From positions 29,130,001 to 29,194,000 of the forward strand of contig NC_079882.1 in NCBI RefSeq assembly GCF_029227915.1: 64,000 nucleotides of DNA, given 5' to 3'. The notes beneath the pieces were generated by a model that was not told the origin of the DNA, searched no databases, and was given only the letters and a program-made list of their open reading frames with translations. The DNA is from Hydractinia symbiolongicarpus (taxonomy: Eukaryota > Cnidaria > Hydrozoa > Anthoathecata > Hydractiniidae). This document shows, in pieces, positions 30,210 to 48,546 of this stretch; positions within the stretch are counted from its first letter, which is position 1, and the number at the start of each line of letters is the position of its first letter. Made by a program: the position numbers and the translations under genes.

Positions 30210-31659
30210 TTTCAATATTCTTTTTCTTATGTACTGTCCTGTTATGGTGACAATAGCATTACTCCCATATGAGAAAGATATGTGACAAAATAATAATTAA
30301 TATGGCAATGGTATACAAACAATCAGAAAATAATAAGAAACACAGATAAACATATTAATATATGAAACAAGTATAGAAATACACAGATTTAGACAGTAAA
30401 ACTTGTTAATCCACAACATCCGAATATTAGAGGTATCAGAAAAACTATTTAACTGTTATATAGCTAAATGTTTATAAATATTAAAAACATGTGGATGTTA
30501 TACCCAAATCTCTTTATTTGTAAGATGCAAAAGCAAAAGTTCTGTTGCCCTATTAGCCTGCTAACTTAAAGTGGAAGTTAACTCAAAACCTTCTTTTGAA
30601 TCAATCGGTACATATTGTGGAGGTGTTTACTATAAAAATAAAAACCAAATTTCCTGATTCTTATAAAAACACTGCATTGAAAGTGTAAAAGGCATTGAAT
30701 TTTTTTTTCTTAGTTTTGTTTTTATGAACAGGTTTCAGTTATTGAGAATTTTGCTTTGATTTTCTTTATTGAATTTCTCCAAAGACAATAGTTCTGCTGT
30801 TTAAGTGTTTCAGGGGTGGTCTTTAAATTTTTTTATTGAAAGTAAAAATTTAACACCCAAAGTAAATTAACAATGTAAAACTTCAAAATGAAAAATTGAG
30901 ATTGCTTTTTGGGATGATGATTGGGTGGCATTTGCTTGTAAAGTCTCATTTTGAATCCTGTGATATTATACTTTCTATGTGCCAAACAATAATTTTATTC
31001 ACACGGAATTTCATTTACAAAACATGTTATTGTGTGTATCTCATAGAAAAATAAAAGAGTGTTAAGTGACTTTTATTACTTCAGCAAATGCTGCCAACAT
31101 TGCAGGGATTTTTTTTAATAAAACTCACTCAAAATTTGGAAAGAAGTGGCAACAATATCTCTGGAATAATTTGGGTGGTATTGCATAATATAAAACAAAT
31201 ATTCGCATTTCCAAGAGGTAATAGGCAAACCCCTTAAAAAAATGCCTGTGCTATGACCCCCCTAACATTTTCGAAATTTTCAGCTTTACTTGGTACAAAT
31301 GCAGGTCTATCAATAAGCGGAGAGCAATTGGGTCTGCAAAACTGCACTTACAGGCGGAATACACATTTAAGCCACATGGATAAAGATTTTTTTAATATGA
31401 AAACAAAACATATTTTTGCCATTTGCTTGTGATGACCTGAAAAATAAACAATAAATATAAAAATGACAGTATAGACATGCATACTATTTCGGACATGTAC
31501 AAAAGGAAGGAAGATTGAGAGTCGCTATACCAGTAGACGCTCGATCATCATGTTTGGGGTTTAAAACCATCCATTGCACGAGCGTTTTACATCGCATGCG
31601 TTACTTAATTTACACTTGCGAATCATCGCACACCTACTCAAATATTCCTGAAAAAGCCT

Positions 31660-32066
31660 GGTAATGCTTCGAACGCCCAGGTCGTTTATTAAATTTTTTG
31701 AAATTTTTATGGGGCGTCTATTCGAGGGGCCGTTTAAAAGAGAGGGTTTTATTAAATTTTTTACCCTTCATCTCTTTTGCAGTTTTTAAGGATACCTATA
31801 TAATATATATCTTCACAACAGAAAATAAAAGATATTCACGTTTTAGAGAATAATTCATTCTCTAAAAGCGAAAAACTAAATTTCCAAACTTAAACCTAAG
31901 ATTTAGGGAAAAAGTACTTTTACTATTGCTTTTTACTCGAATAAACGCCCCTTATGAGAGGGGCGTCTATTCGAGGGGGCGTTTATTTAAAAAATGACTG
32001 AAAAGGAGGGGCGTCTATTTGAGGGGGCGTTTATAGAAGGGGGCGTTTATTCGAAGCGTTACGGTA
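31660..32066. mobile_element. Inverted-repeat element with GGGGCGTTTATTCGA motifs
   Basis: The left end GGTAATGCTTCGAACGCCC is inverted at the right as GGGCGTTTATTCGAAGCGTTACGG (imperfect). The interior repeats GGGGCGTCTATTCGAGG-type units. No transposase. Confidence 0.5.
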
Positions 32067-32651
32067 GTTAAACTTTTGATATAGAACATACGTAGAAAAT
32101 TGTTTCTTAATAGTTATCAAAAAAAAAAATAAAAACAAAGCAAAACAAGCCCCCATAATAAGCATTTAATGTTTTTTGTGTGACAATTTATAAATTGAAG
32201 TAATCTGTTTGATTTTTATTAATTAATATTTAAATTTCTTGGCATAAAATAAATAATTTTTACAATGTGTACAATAAAACAAGTTGATATTTAGTTGTTG
32301 CTTTTTTTCATTTTGAAAACCTTTATTGAAGTATCAAAGATTAAAAAAAACGAACCATAATTTAAGTATTGTGCACTAGAAACGAAAACTTTCCATAGTG
32401 CCAGAATTAAATTATTTCAATGTGCAGGGCCACCATTGAAAATATGTTCACATTCTCCAAACAACCTATTTATGTTATTATTTTATTAAAGTTCTGGGTT
32501 GATAAATCGAAAAAACCTGGCAAAAGAACATTTTCTTACAAATAATCAACAAAGCTTCCCAACTCAGTCTTATAATTTCTTTCTTTTGTTTTTAATCTTT
32601 GTTCTTTTTTTTTTTTGTTTTAACCAATCAGGAGGGAATTAATCAGTTTAG

Positions 32652-33480
32652 TACGATGGCCCCTATGGCTCACGTTTTCTCTAATTTAAAAACACTTCTC
32701 TTCTACGATCCAAACAGTTCTCTTATGTATTCTCAAGCTTCTCTTCTGCATTTTGACACTTCTCTTCTGCATTCAACATTTCTCTGCATGTGGCCCCAAA
32801 CTTTCTCTTCACAAGTAATTTTAAAGATCTGGTCCGCAATTTTACACCCATGGTCTGTATAATTTTTTTCACTTTTCGCAAGAAGTACACTTTGCTAACA
32901 CATGCTCAATTTACGAATACAAATATTATTATCAAAATATTGTAGCAGGTCCCGAAGCATGTGCATGAATAAAATAAAATCACTAATCAATTCAGATCAG
33001 TAGCGAAGTAATTAATTTTATTAATCAAGAAACACAATAAATGGCAAAATAGATGGCTACCGAGGGTCCTCAAAATGATGGTGGTGTCAACCTTCCAAAA
33101 TATCAGGCTAGGATTTTAGATTAAAACGATACGTATTTTGTTTAGAACAATAAAGAAATAATGGCCAGCCTGGTTAAAATTTTGGTATTCTTATAAAAGT
33201 GTGTGTATTCAAAAAGATGCCTTAAGCATATATGTCATTTATTCACTCTCGTTTCCCTTATATATGAAAAACGCAAAGAACCTGGAGGTGACGTGTCAGT
33301 CATTTATTTAAAAAACGTAAATTAGCGAAATCTAGCTTGATCAATACTCGGACCGGAATTGGGTCTGGGAATTTTTTGAGTTCATGGAAGAGAAGATTTC
33401 AGAGGAAAGAAGAGAAGTGTTTTGACTAAGAAGAGCAATGTTTTGACTAAGAAGAGAAGTGAGCCATAGGGTCCATCGTA
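32652..33480. mobile_element. Inverted-repeat element with TACGATGG...CTATGGCTCAC ends
   Basis: TACGATGGCCCCTATGGCTCAC at the left is mirrored by GTGAGCCATAGGGTCCATCGTA at the right, with two mismatches. Inside the left end there are TTCTCTTCT repeats, mirrored by AGAAGAGAAG at the right. No coding capacity. Confidence 0.55.
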
Positions 33481-33600
33481 GTTTAGATTGATTCCTTTTG
33501 TTTTATTTTTGCCAATCAGTTTTTAAGTGGCGCCGAAACCTAGCACCAGGGCTCTTTTCTGCCAAGGTATGATCTCTTATCATATTATATTATATATTTA

Positions 33601-35080
33601 GGGGTCATCTACAAAATTCGTAGCAATTCGTATCAAAAAAATTCGTATATGCTATACAAATTTTCTTTTGCCATACAGTAATTAAATTCGTATGAAATTT
33701 TTCTAAAATCGTATAAAATTCGTATGAGTTTTTAATTAAATTCGTATGAGTTTTAAATTAAATTCGTATGAGTTTTAAATTAAATTCGTATGAGTTTAAA
33801 AAATTTGTATAAGTTTTAAATTAAATTCGTATAAGTTTTAAATTAAATTCGTACGAGTTTAACAAAAAATTCGTATGAGATTTTAACTAGATGCGTATGG
33901 TTTTAAAAAAAAAAAAATCGTTTGACATTGTATTAAATTCGTATATGAGTTTCAAAATAAAATGTTTTTTTAGATCGCATTTTAAAAGTTTTAAAACGAA
34001 AAACGGTGATAGAAATGTTTTTTTAGATCCCACTTTAAAAGTTTAAAAACGAAAAACGGCGAATGAAATGTTTTTTTTCGATCGAATTTTAAAAGTTTTA
34101 AAACGAAAAACGGCGATAGAAATGTTTTTTTAGATCGCATTTTAAAAGTTTAAAAACGAAAAACGGGGATAGAAATGTTTTTTTAGATCGCATTTTAAAA
34201 GTTTTAAAACGAAGAACGGCGATAGAAATGATTTTTTAGATCGCATTTTCAAAAGTTGAAAAACGAAAAACGGCGATAGAAATGTTTTTTTAGATCGCAT
34301 TTTTAGATCGCATTTTAAAAGTTTAAAAACGAAGAACGGCGATAGAAATGTTTTTTTTAGATCGCATTTTAAAAGTTTTAAAACGAAAAACGGTGATAGA
34401 AATGTTTTTTTAGATCCCACTTTAAAAGTTTAAAAACGAAAAACGGCGAATGAAATGTTTTTTTTCGATCGAATTTTAAAAGTTTTAAAACGAAAAACGG
34501 CGATAGAAATGTTTTTTCAGATCGCATTTTAAAAGTTTAAAAACGAAAAACGGCGATAGAAATGTTTTTTTAAATCGCATTTTAAAAGTTTTAAAACGAA
34601 GAACGGCGATAGAAATGATTTTTTAGATCGCATTTTCAAAAGTTGAAAAACGAAAAACGGCGATAGAAATGTTTTTTTAGATCGCATTTTTAGATCGCAT
34701 TTTAAAAGTTTAAAAACGAAGAACGGCGATAGAAATGTTTTTTTTAGATCGCATTTTAAAAGTTTAAAAACGAAAAACGGCGATAGAAATGTTTTTTTAG
34801 ATCACATTTTAAAAGTTTAAAAACGAAAAACGGCGATAGAAATGTTTTTTTAGATCGCATTTTAAAAACAAAATATAATTCGTATAAAAATTCGTATAAA
34901 AGAGAATATAATTCGAATGACAATTCGTATAAAAATCGTATAAAATTCGTATTAAATTTTTTAAAAATCGTATTACTATTTAACACTATACAAATTGTAT
35001 ACGATTTTTATACGAATTAAAAGCAATTAAATTCGTATATATTCGTATAAAATATCATACGAAATTTGTAGACGACCCCT
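33601..35080. mobile_element. Satellite-filled inverted-repeat element, about 1.5 kb
   Basis: Bounded by AGGGGTCATCTACAAAATTC and its inverse AATTTGTAGACGACCCCT. Outer zones consist of TTCGTATGAG-type short repeats. The core (about 33962-34865) is a tandem array of roughly 53-bp units with GATCGCATTTTAAAAGTTT and ACGAAAAACGGCGATAGAAA. Unit variants recur together with a higher-order period of about 387 bp. Not a CRISPR array: there are no unique spacers. Open frames across it are by-products. Confidence 0.7.
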
Positions 35081-35539
35081 TACGGTATTTGTTAAAATGG
35101 TGTCAAGTGAAAGTTTAGAATTTCTGTTATTCAAAAATAAACATTTTTAAATGTGACCAGGAATGGATGATTTGTGAATATTTTTAAAGTTCTGTATATA
35201 TGCATGCATGCACATCTTGGCAGAGACAGCATAGGCAAAATTGGTTACTAATTTATTTATTTTTAGGAATATAATATAAACAATGCATCGGATTGTTTTT
35301 ACTCAACCATTTTCTTCCCTGCTTAAGAGCAGACTTTACTAATTTTAGCGTCAATGTTTTTTTTTCACTTAGGCAACTGCAACTTAACTAGTTGTTCTAC
35401 AGGCGAAGTTGATAGTAGCTTACAGTCAGTTGGCTGGTGAAATAAAAATATTTTTATCGAGAAGCTAACTTGTCTTAAGACCATTTCAGTGTGTTCTCCA
35501 TGGTCTCCCTACTTACTATGTTGCAAAACTCCTTGCGAA

Positions 35540-36208
35540 CAGTCAGGGAAATCCTCTTAATTAAGCTGTACAGCTTAATTTGGATGTCAGCTTAATTAGG
35601 ATGTATCATACAGCTTAATTAGGTGACATACATCTAAATTAGGAGGTAGAAAAAGTTTTTCCCTGATTTCTCGAAAAATGTAAATTTTAGCAGAATCACC
35701 GCTGCAGCTCTTTCATCATCAGTTTGACCACTACGTTATAAAAAAAGAATGGTATCTCCAGAACCCCAGGTTCAAAAGATATGGATAAAGAATGCTAGAA
35801 ATCGCGAGCCCGGCATCAAATAACGCGCCGGTCATGTAGTTTCATTTTAACTTGTTCGAATTCATAATGGCAGCAAAGTCCGGTGTAAATTGAAACAATG
35901 GTTCATCGTAGCGATAGTCTATTTAAGCTGTACTACATCCTAGTTAGGATGCACGTCGCGTGATACAGCCTATTTAAGCAGACATTTTTAAAACTTTAAA
36001 TTTAGCGGATCTCCGGGGTGCTACGAAAAAACTAATGTATTGGAGATGTTTATATGCACGTAAATATTGGATTTATTGAGTTAGACGATCAAAGTTTTGT
36101 ACATCTTAATTAAGCTGTAATACGCCTAATTAGACTGTATGATACATCCTAATTAAGCTGACATCCAAATTAAGCTGTACAGCTTAATTAAGAGGATTTC
36201 CCTGACTG
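35540..36208. mobile_element. MITE with a perfect terminal inverted repeat of about 70 bp
   Basis: Begins CAGTCAGGGAAATCCTCTTA; the right end is the exact inverse for about 73 bases, then imperfect to about 105. Within each arm AATTAAGCTGTACAGCTTAATT-type sequence is itself palindromic. The interior has no open frame of note. Intact ends suggest recent activity. Confidence 0.75.
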
Positions 36209-36733
36209 CCGAACATTGTCTCTGGAAAAGAGTATGTAGCTACGTTTATAAATACCCGATATTGATTGGAAAGAAGCGCGAGAGAGCGTAGGAGGCCTTT
36301 AATTAAGTACATTCCCTAATATACAACTGGCTAGGTGCTTGTGTTTTGGAACCCTCAACACCTATACCTAGTAGTAAGCGTTGTGTGTAACGAAGAAAAG
36401 ATGCATTTAAATTCAACTCAAACTTAACGAAAATGCGAAAAAAGTTCAACGGGTAAGTTTTATATTATCACGGGTATCATATTTTTTGAAGCTAGTTACC
36501 CAACAATAAAGGATTTCTTTTCTAAAAAGATTTTTTTTAATCGACAAGAAAATATTTTAAAAAGTGCGCAACTTGGCTACCATGTTAGTTGATCATGCTT
36601 GTTCGACGGTCCTTTTGGAACTTATTTTCTCAACGGCCGTTTAAAACAATAACAAATATTGCAGCTGAAAAAGCGATGACAAATGAAAAGTGATATACAA
36701 AGACATGTTTAATAAACGTAGTTAACAGCTCAA

Positions 36734-41900
<5,167 letters not shown>

Positions 41901-43208
41901 ACACCGTACCATCCTTGCTTACTGATCGCTAAGTTTCAAGATGTTGAAGTATATGTTTTATCACAACGAATCAATATTCTTTTAACCTTCATGTTTATAA
42001 ACACTTTCTATTTATAAAAAGACTTGTACGGGAAATTCAATATTTTGCAGCAATAATAAATGACTTTTTATAATTGTGGTGTGATTTCTAGAATGAAGTA
42101 TGAAATGAAAAAGAGATACTTTACTATGACCCCTTTTATTATGAACAGAAATTCTTTAAGAAATCTGAAGTATAATGTATTTATGTATGTTTACGATGTA
42201 TTAAGCCCATTCTTCGCTTCTTACTTATCAACCACACCTGTGCAAGTAAATTATTCTAAATTAAAGTTTGGTTTTTTGACAGAACACGGCATCCAGGCTA
42301 TTTTTTACATCATTGCGTGCGTTGAATTCAAAAAATACGCTAAGCCAAAGAAAATGAAACTTTTTTTACTCTCACTCTTGTGCGTTCAGCAACAATATTC
42401 GTTATTTTACAATAAATACAGAAAACATTAGCTAGGTCTCGGATATATTAACGGTATTTTTTCTCTGTTTCTTTTTATCAATGAGGATCCCCACGTCAAA
42501 ATCCGAAACGATAAAGAAATGGAAAATGTCTTTCTGGGAGAGGGGAGAGGCGATTATTCGGTACTTTAGATTACAGTAACTGCCAAAGTATTCGTATCAT
42601 TCTCGTACCCAGAGCTCTTTAAGATAAACCTCGAGGTTTATGCCAAAGACTTGTGGGGACGATAATGTATTCATATCGACGCGATTGTTTATGAGAACAA
42701 CCAGCTGCCGGTCAAATTTTACAGATTTTTGAAACAAAGCGTGTAGTCGCTTGTAATGCTACTTTGTACTTGTTGCTAGTTTTGTTGCTTATGTATAACA
42801 TCTCTTCTTCTCCACGTAAATCCGTCACAAGGATTGCGATGACGGTTCAAAAATCTTTCTCTGTTTAAACTACGTAAGGTGTTTACATGTGACAATTTTA
42901 TAAAACATCGAAGTATGGCCATTTTTCATTTAAAACTCCACTGTCCTATTTTGCTTTATTCAGTCAGACCTGGGTAATTTATAGCTTATGTTTCGTCATG
43001 CTGAACTCATTTCGTGAAAGATATTTCTATGTTCCGTGACACTGGACATTTCTTTGCATCAGATGGCTTTCATAGTAATTATAATGAAATTTAGTTCCTA
43101 TATTCATTTGACCCAAAATGACACTACTTGGAAATTATGTCAATCATGTGCGGAATTTACCACCTGCTCTTTCGAAAGTAGTTACGTGAATTGAATAATT
43201 ATTTATTT

Positions 43209-43240
<32 letters not shown>

Positions 43241-43867
43241 GCATGCCGATTATTTGTATTGTTCTTAGAAATATTAATTTATTTAGTTAATTAATTGTTT
43301 TGCATTTGAAATCATGTAATCCAAATCAATAAGCAACAACAAGTTCCTTTCACGCAAGCAAATACATGTTTGTTTGTTAAAAGTCTGGGGAAAAAAGTCT
43401 GAGAAAAATGTTCACAAAAAAATGTTGATTCGGTCACAATGACTTTCAAACTGGCGCTCACCATCTGATATTGCACTCAAGAGAGCAATGTCAACTAAGG
43501 CTATAATTGGGCGCGAAAAATTAAACATGGCGGCTGTGGTAAATAGACAAAGTATCTTGTGGGAAAAAAGTGTTGATATATCATTTATCTTATGGAAAAT
43601 AAAAGATAAAAAAGACTAGGACAGAATAAAAGAAAAAAATCATTCATGATAATATATTAAATTATTTAAAATAATACATATGGTAAATTATTTGAGCAAT
43701 TTGTCGTTAGCTAGTCTATTCTGAGTTTTTATGCAAGTAATGAGATCAAAGCCTTCCACATCTTATCTTGGAGGATCTTATTTAGCATAAGTTGTTCTTA
43801 TAATACTGCCAGAGCATATAATCTGATTAAAAGCAAGATTTTCATCCATTTAGATGGTCTAATAATT
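41901..43867. other. Region downstream of the BTBD10-like gene, no gene recognised
   Basis: Begins with the probable 3'UTR. A 123-codon frame at 42060-42431 has no family features and sits close behind the stop, so it is left out. An (AT)n microsatellite is at 43215-43240. Confidence 0.5.
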
Positions 43868-44209
43868 TTAAAATATTTTAATTCCGTCTTCATTGATGCT
43901 ATCTTCATGCAATCGAATGCAGTTCTTCTTCACTTCTAAACATCCTAGCTTCCTATCAGAGCATTTTATTAGACATTTGCTTTTGGCGCGAAAAATTAAA
44001 TATTGTTCCATAATATCACGAGCTTGTGCTTTTGATCTGACGTAATTTTCATCACATTTTTTTTGACAACTGGGGGGATGCTGGTCGGCGACAAGAATAG
44101 CATCTCCAACATTGTTTTTTAACGCGCGGTATGTTGCTTCAACTCCGCTGAAAGTCATAAACGTCAACATCATTAATATTTTCCAAGTTTTTATTGACGA
44201 CTTCATCAT
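43868..44209 (-). CDS. Small secreted six-cysteine protein
   Basis: No family recognised. Read from the second Met of an MM pair (44209) it is 113 aa; the frame opens 10 codons earlier. A hydrophobic stretch (WKILMMLTFMTFSGVEA) looks like a signal peptide. The mature part has six cysteines at about 48, 52, 79, 83, 90 and 97: CX3C, 26 residues, CX3C, then CX6C and CX6C spacing, with a charged helical-looking linker. Paired CX3C motifs can staple two helices together. Function is unknown; a structural or secreted effector role is possible. No intron is needed, but a split first exon cannot be excluded. Confidence 0.45.
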   Translation of the reverse strand: MMKSSIKTWKILMMLTFMTFSGVEATYRALKNNVGDAILVADQHPPSCQKKCDENYVRSKAQARDIMEQYLIFRAKSKCLIKCSDRKLGCLEVKKNCIRLHEDSINEDGIKIF

Positions 44210-44239
44210 GCTTCTTGCATAGGTGTTTTCTAACAGCAA

Positions 44240-47200
44240 GCGAAAATGAAATGATTAAAAATAATTACTCTTTAAAATAGTATAATTTATATATTAATGC
44301 CTTTTTATAAAAACCAGTGTTTACTCCGTAAATAAGCAGGCTTGATACATATTTTACAGAGCAAAACAAAGCAGTTAATAATCGCTTCTCAAACAAGATT
44401 AATCAAGAGAAGTAGTTATAGTTTTGCTCTCGAGTGGTTTATGACAAGCTGTGCAGTCCTGTGTAATGAAAGCTGTCAGAAAAATAAATTCCTTTTATTG
44501 AGCTTTGTCATCCAACGCCCTTATTGATATTTCCTTCTAACAAAGCGTTCGTTGTTGTCTCTTCATTCAGTATACATTGAGACATTGAGGACATTTTTTG
44601 TCGCCTGGACACAAGATGTTATGCTGAATACAAAGAATTGACTGGGAAAAAATAGTATAAGTTTATAAAAAAGTTTCTCATCATTTCAGAAACTAGAAAT
44701 TCCACAAATTTCAGTATTCAAAGTTTTTTAGGATTTTCCTAACAGGAAGTTGAAGTGAACATAAAGAGCAAAATAGTTTGTGGGCGTTGCTAAGAACATA
44801 GTGAAAGGAGCTGTTGAAGCGATATTTTGCCGAATATCTTATTTGTCAAGAAAGCGTATAGATGACTATAACATCAAAAGCAGTGCTTTCTCAAATAGGG
44901 TTTTCGTACATAAAGTGCCCGTACATAAACTTTTTTTATTATAATATCTAAAACTCATTAACAGATACTTAATAGTCTGCTATTCTCAGCATTTTCATTA
45001 AGGCCATTTTTATTATAAAAAGCCTCAATTATACGCGGATATTAACTGACGCTGAATGTTGTTCTGAAAGATTTATTGATTAAAACGGATAAGCCTATGT
45101 TTCGGTGCGTGCATACCGGAAATCTGACGTGTTATAAATTTACGCGAAATAAAAATTTACGCGAAATAAAATAAAATACCCAATACGCGCTAATTAATTT
45201 CATGAAAGAAGGCGGTGATAGAGAGAGAGTGGCAACCATTTGTGCGTGACGATGAAAAATATTACGTGATTGCGGAAATTCTTAAGGCACAAAACTTTGA
45301 CCTCGCTAATTGACGATCATTAAGCAAGATTTTTAATCCGTTTAAAACACTTTAAAACATTAGATAAAGATTATAATCAAAGATGATATTTGTTTTATCT
45401 AAGAACTTTTTTTATTTCTATACTTTTTTAATAATTTGTTCACTCATAGTGAACTATAGTTTTTCATAGTCCTTCGTCTTTTTCGTATGTTGTCCAAGGG
45501 ATATTAAATCCATGAAACTTAAGCCACCAGATAGAAAAGCTGTTAGGTCAAGGATTCTCTCTAAACGTTGGATAGCGACAGCAAAGATGGCAGACGTTGT
45601 TTCTAAATTAGAGAAGTCTCACTTTCGTAATTACACAACATCTGTGTTGCGTCTAGAGCTGTTTTAACAAGCCACTGTATTCATGTTTGCGGAGATGATG
45701 TAGTAGTAGCGCATTCCACTTGTAGTCATAAGTTTCAGGTACGAGTTCCCACTCCGCCGCACTTTAAATGAAGTGTTGTCAGCCCATTTGGTACGTATCT
45801 CTGGTAGTAATGTAACATGGAATCCTCAGTGACGTTAAACTTCCCGTTACTTATCAACTTACTTACTTATTTACTTACTTGCTTAGTTGTTGACAGAGAC
45901 AGAAAGGCTTGAAAATGGAGTCATTGCATAAAACTATTTTGTCAATGCGAAACATAAGGATAACTACAAAGATCAAAATTAAAGAACTTTGATTATAAAT
46001 CGTCACATCTCAAAGATGTAGTGACATCATGTGACACAACATAAATAATGATCGTTGATTGGATTGCATGAAATTTCATAGTAATACTTTTAATATGCTC
46101 TGACACATGAATAGTTGCACGTACTATTAACTATATTTTTCATTGGACTTTTTGAGCTTATAATTATATCGATGTCAGCGAATTAATAGCCCAGGAAATT
46201 AACTTTCATGTTTGAGTAATGGAAAATTCTGTAAAGCGTCCTTTTCTAAATACAAAATCATGACCACTATTGTAGGTGAGATCTAAGTTTTGGACACACA
46301 AAGCTAAAGCTGACCGTTGTCTTGCGAAGTTAAGGCATCGTTAATTTAGTTTTCGGCAAAAGTATTTAATTGCATAGCATAGATTTGACCAGGTGTCGTT
46401 GAGCGTACTGTGTGTTAAAAAAGAATGACGTGAAAAAATATTGGAGTCTAAGTACATCGTTAAAAGAATCCACCCGCTCACAATATTACGCTAGTACAAC
46501 TATTTCAATGAAATGATACGAACTGTATGGTCATAAGCACGTATGTTTTTGTTTTATGACTAATACGCATAGCATGCTAGATTTTATCACTCTGAGATAA
46601 TTCAAATATGGTATGAATGTACCAAGACATTTCTTTAAACTCCCTTTCAAAGTGAAGAAAAAAACATCGGTAATTTTTACAACAGCTGCAACGACAACCC
46701 GTTTGTTTTTCATCACACCTTACTAACCCTTTAAAAACACATCTTTCGGTATGAGCAAATGAATAAATGAATGCTTTGCAGATAACATAAGGCGGTTCAA
46801 GACCGTTAGACGCTGATTGTTGGAAAAAACTGTAACTTATTTCAGTCCACGGTCTAGGCAACGCAGACCTAAGAACGGCTCTTGTAAATGCCATAAAAAG
46901 GCTTAACAAGAAAACATTCAGAACGATACGTTCGGAACCTTTCTCGACTGTAGACTAGTATCAATTGATAAGCGCCCTGTATTTAGATCAATCTTTACCA
47001 TCTTCCAGCGAAGCTTGTTCTTATCGAAAGATAAAAGCTAAAATCGAGGGAATATTGACATTATTTTGGACGTTATCATTAACACAAACATGGACAACAT
47101 TAGTTCGACTGGAAAGCGTAAAGCGTTAAAAAATCTGGTTGAACAAATTAGTTGATCATCTATCATTTTTAGTTACCCCAACTAAGAAAGTGTGGTTAAT

Positions 47201-47290
47201 TGTTAAACAGCAACAGCAGCAGAAAGCTACAGAGATCTTAGGGCGCTAATATCTAAATATGAATTCTCGGAGAACGTCATTTTGGTGTGG
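44240..47290. other. Intergenic region, no gene recognised
   Basis: AT-rich, with one SINE-like insertion (45689-45888) and otherwise no supported exon or repeat. Confidence 0.5.
45689..45888 (+). mobile_element. tRNA-derived SINE with (TTAC)n tail
   Basis: The head GCGGAGATGATG...ACTCCGC can form a six-pair acceptor-like stem. It contains an A-box-like TAGTAGTAGCGC and a B-box-like GGTACGAGTTCCC, and ends in ACTTACTTAC-type repeats. Mismatches in both boxes argue for an old SINE rather than a tRNA gene. Confidence 0.6.
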
Positions 47291-48546
47291 TGATTGGAAG
47301 TAAAGATTTAAGAAGTGAATACTGTCAAGAACTCGTTGTGAAGTGGATAGATGAAAATGTCTAAGCCGGAAGCAGCATACGAATGATATACTGATATACC
47401 TTCATACAAAATTGTACAACCATTTTTAACAACGTTAGAAATGCGTCAGAAATCGCTTTTTTACTGCTATTATGGATGGAGGGTGAGGAAGAGGGGAGGT
47501 CATATTGTGAATGACGAAAAGAACTAACGTCGACGAAACAGTACCGAAGTGTTGGGACAGCTACACACAAGTGTGTCTGAGGAGACAAAAAAAAGAGAAT
47601 AAGACAAACCAGGAGAGCGGTGCATCAAATTGGTTAATTATTCTGCAACTAAAAGATCACGGATACGACTTAAACAAAGAACAGTTTTAAAATGATATAT
47701 GACTGAGATGTACCAGGATTGTGCACAAGAACTGTAAGTTTTTAATGCATATGTAGAAAACAAATCAATATTGCACGTGCGCTCTCTCGTGTAAACAAAT
47801 GAAGCTTCGTCACACTGCGGGCGCCACAAAGAGTTATTACCGGCAAACCTTTAGAGAAGTACGAACAGAATGCAGAACATAACTGGACATAAACGCGTGG
47901 GTGATATTGCAATAGAAGACAGACAAGCGAAAAGTAAAATGGGTACTTGTTAGCAAGGTAGATAGAGGTAGTCTTTGAAACTTTCTGCGCGTTCTTCTGG
48001 CGACCATTTTTCTCTCTCCACAGTCCATCACCTTGTTTTATAATCAAATGTCCAACTTGCCATTTCTATTCAAAACGCGCATTTCATGAATTTTTAGGGA
48101 CATTATGTAGCCGTCCCGCAAGGTTATCATAGGCGTAAAAGAGCCCCTGTGGTTTATGTTGGTCGCCTATAACGTCTTATCAAACATCCGACAAATATAC
48201 TAAAAAACTCTTTTATACCAACGGAAAATTTTGTATATGGAGTAGTTTATCAGTTTCGCTCTTTGTAACATTTCAGTAGTTCAGTGAAGTAATGATTCTT
48301 GGGAGGAAAAATGATGGAATAAACACGGTACAATTTTAAATTTTCCGGTCCCCCGAGAGATAGAGAAATATATGTTCTAGCACAGCTCTTAAAACGCACA
48401 CGCGCACGCACACAGCACAGTCCCTAATATGCAGCGCTTAGCCATGTTTATTCCCTATTAATCAGTGCATAGCAAGGCAGTGTCCCTAATATTTAATGTA
48501 GTGATAGGTAGAAAAAGAGGTCCAATATTTTCTAACAAATAAATTT
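47291..48546 (+). repeat. Tandem duplication, copy 1 (1,256 bp)
   Basis: Nearly identical to 48547-49802. The unit consists of about 1.05 kb of flanking DNA plus about 200 bp of the outer left terminal repeat of the Polinton-like element. Copy 1 ends abruptly at TAACAAATAAATTT and joins directly to the start of copy 2 (TGATTGGAAG). No coding sequence is supported in the unit. Confidence 0.95.

Larger units (their letters stand above)
30210..36733. other. Intergenic region between PWP1 and BTBD10-like genes, no gene seen
   Basis: The two genes are divergent, so promoters should lie near the ends. No convincing exon is seen between them. The interval is largely repeat-derived: inverted-repeat elements at 31660-32066, 32652-33480, 33601-35080 and 35540-36208. 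The rest (30.3-31.6 kb) is AT-rich and featureless. Confidence 0.5.

Noticed and set aside
33530-33556. TGGCGCCGAAACC resembling a retroviral primer-binding site
   Set aside because: No LTR upstream, no polypurine tract and no gag/pol sequence follow; a chance similarity.
33962-34865. Regularly spaced repeats resembling a CRISPR array
   Set aside because: Eukaryotic context, head-to-tail units without unique spacers; this is satellite DNA.
42060-42431. 123-codon frame after the BTBD10-like gene
   Set aside because: AT-rich, no family features, lies in probable 3'UTR sequence.
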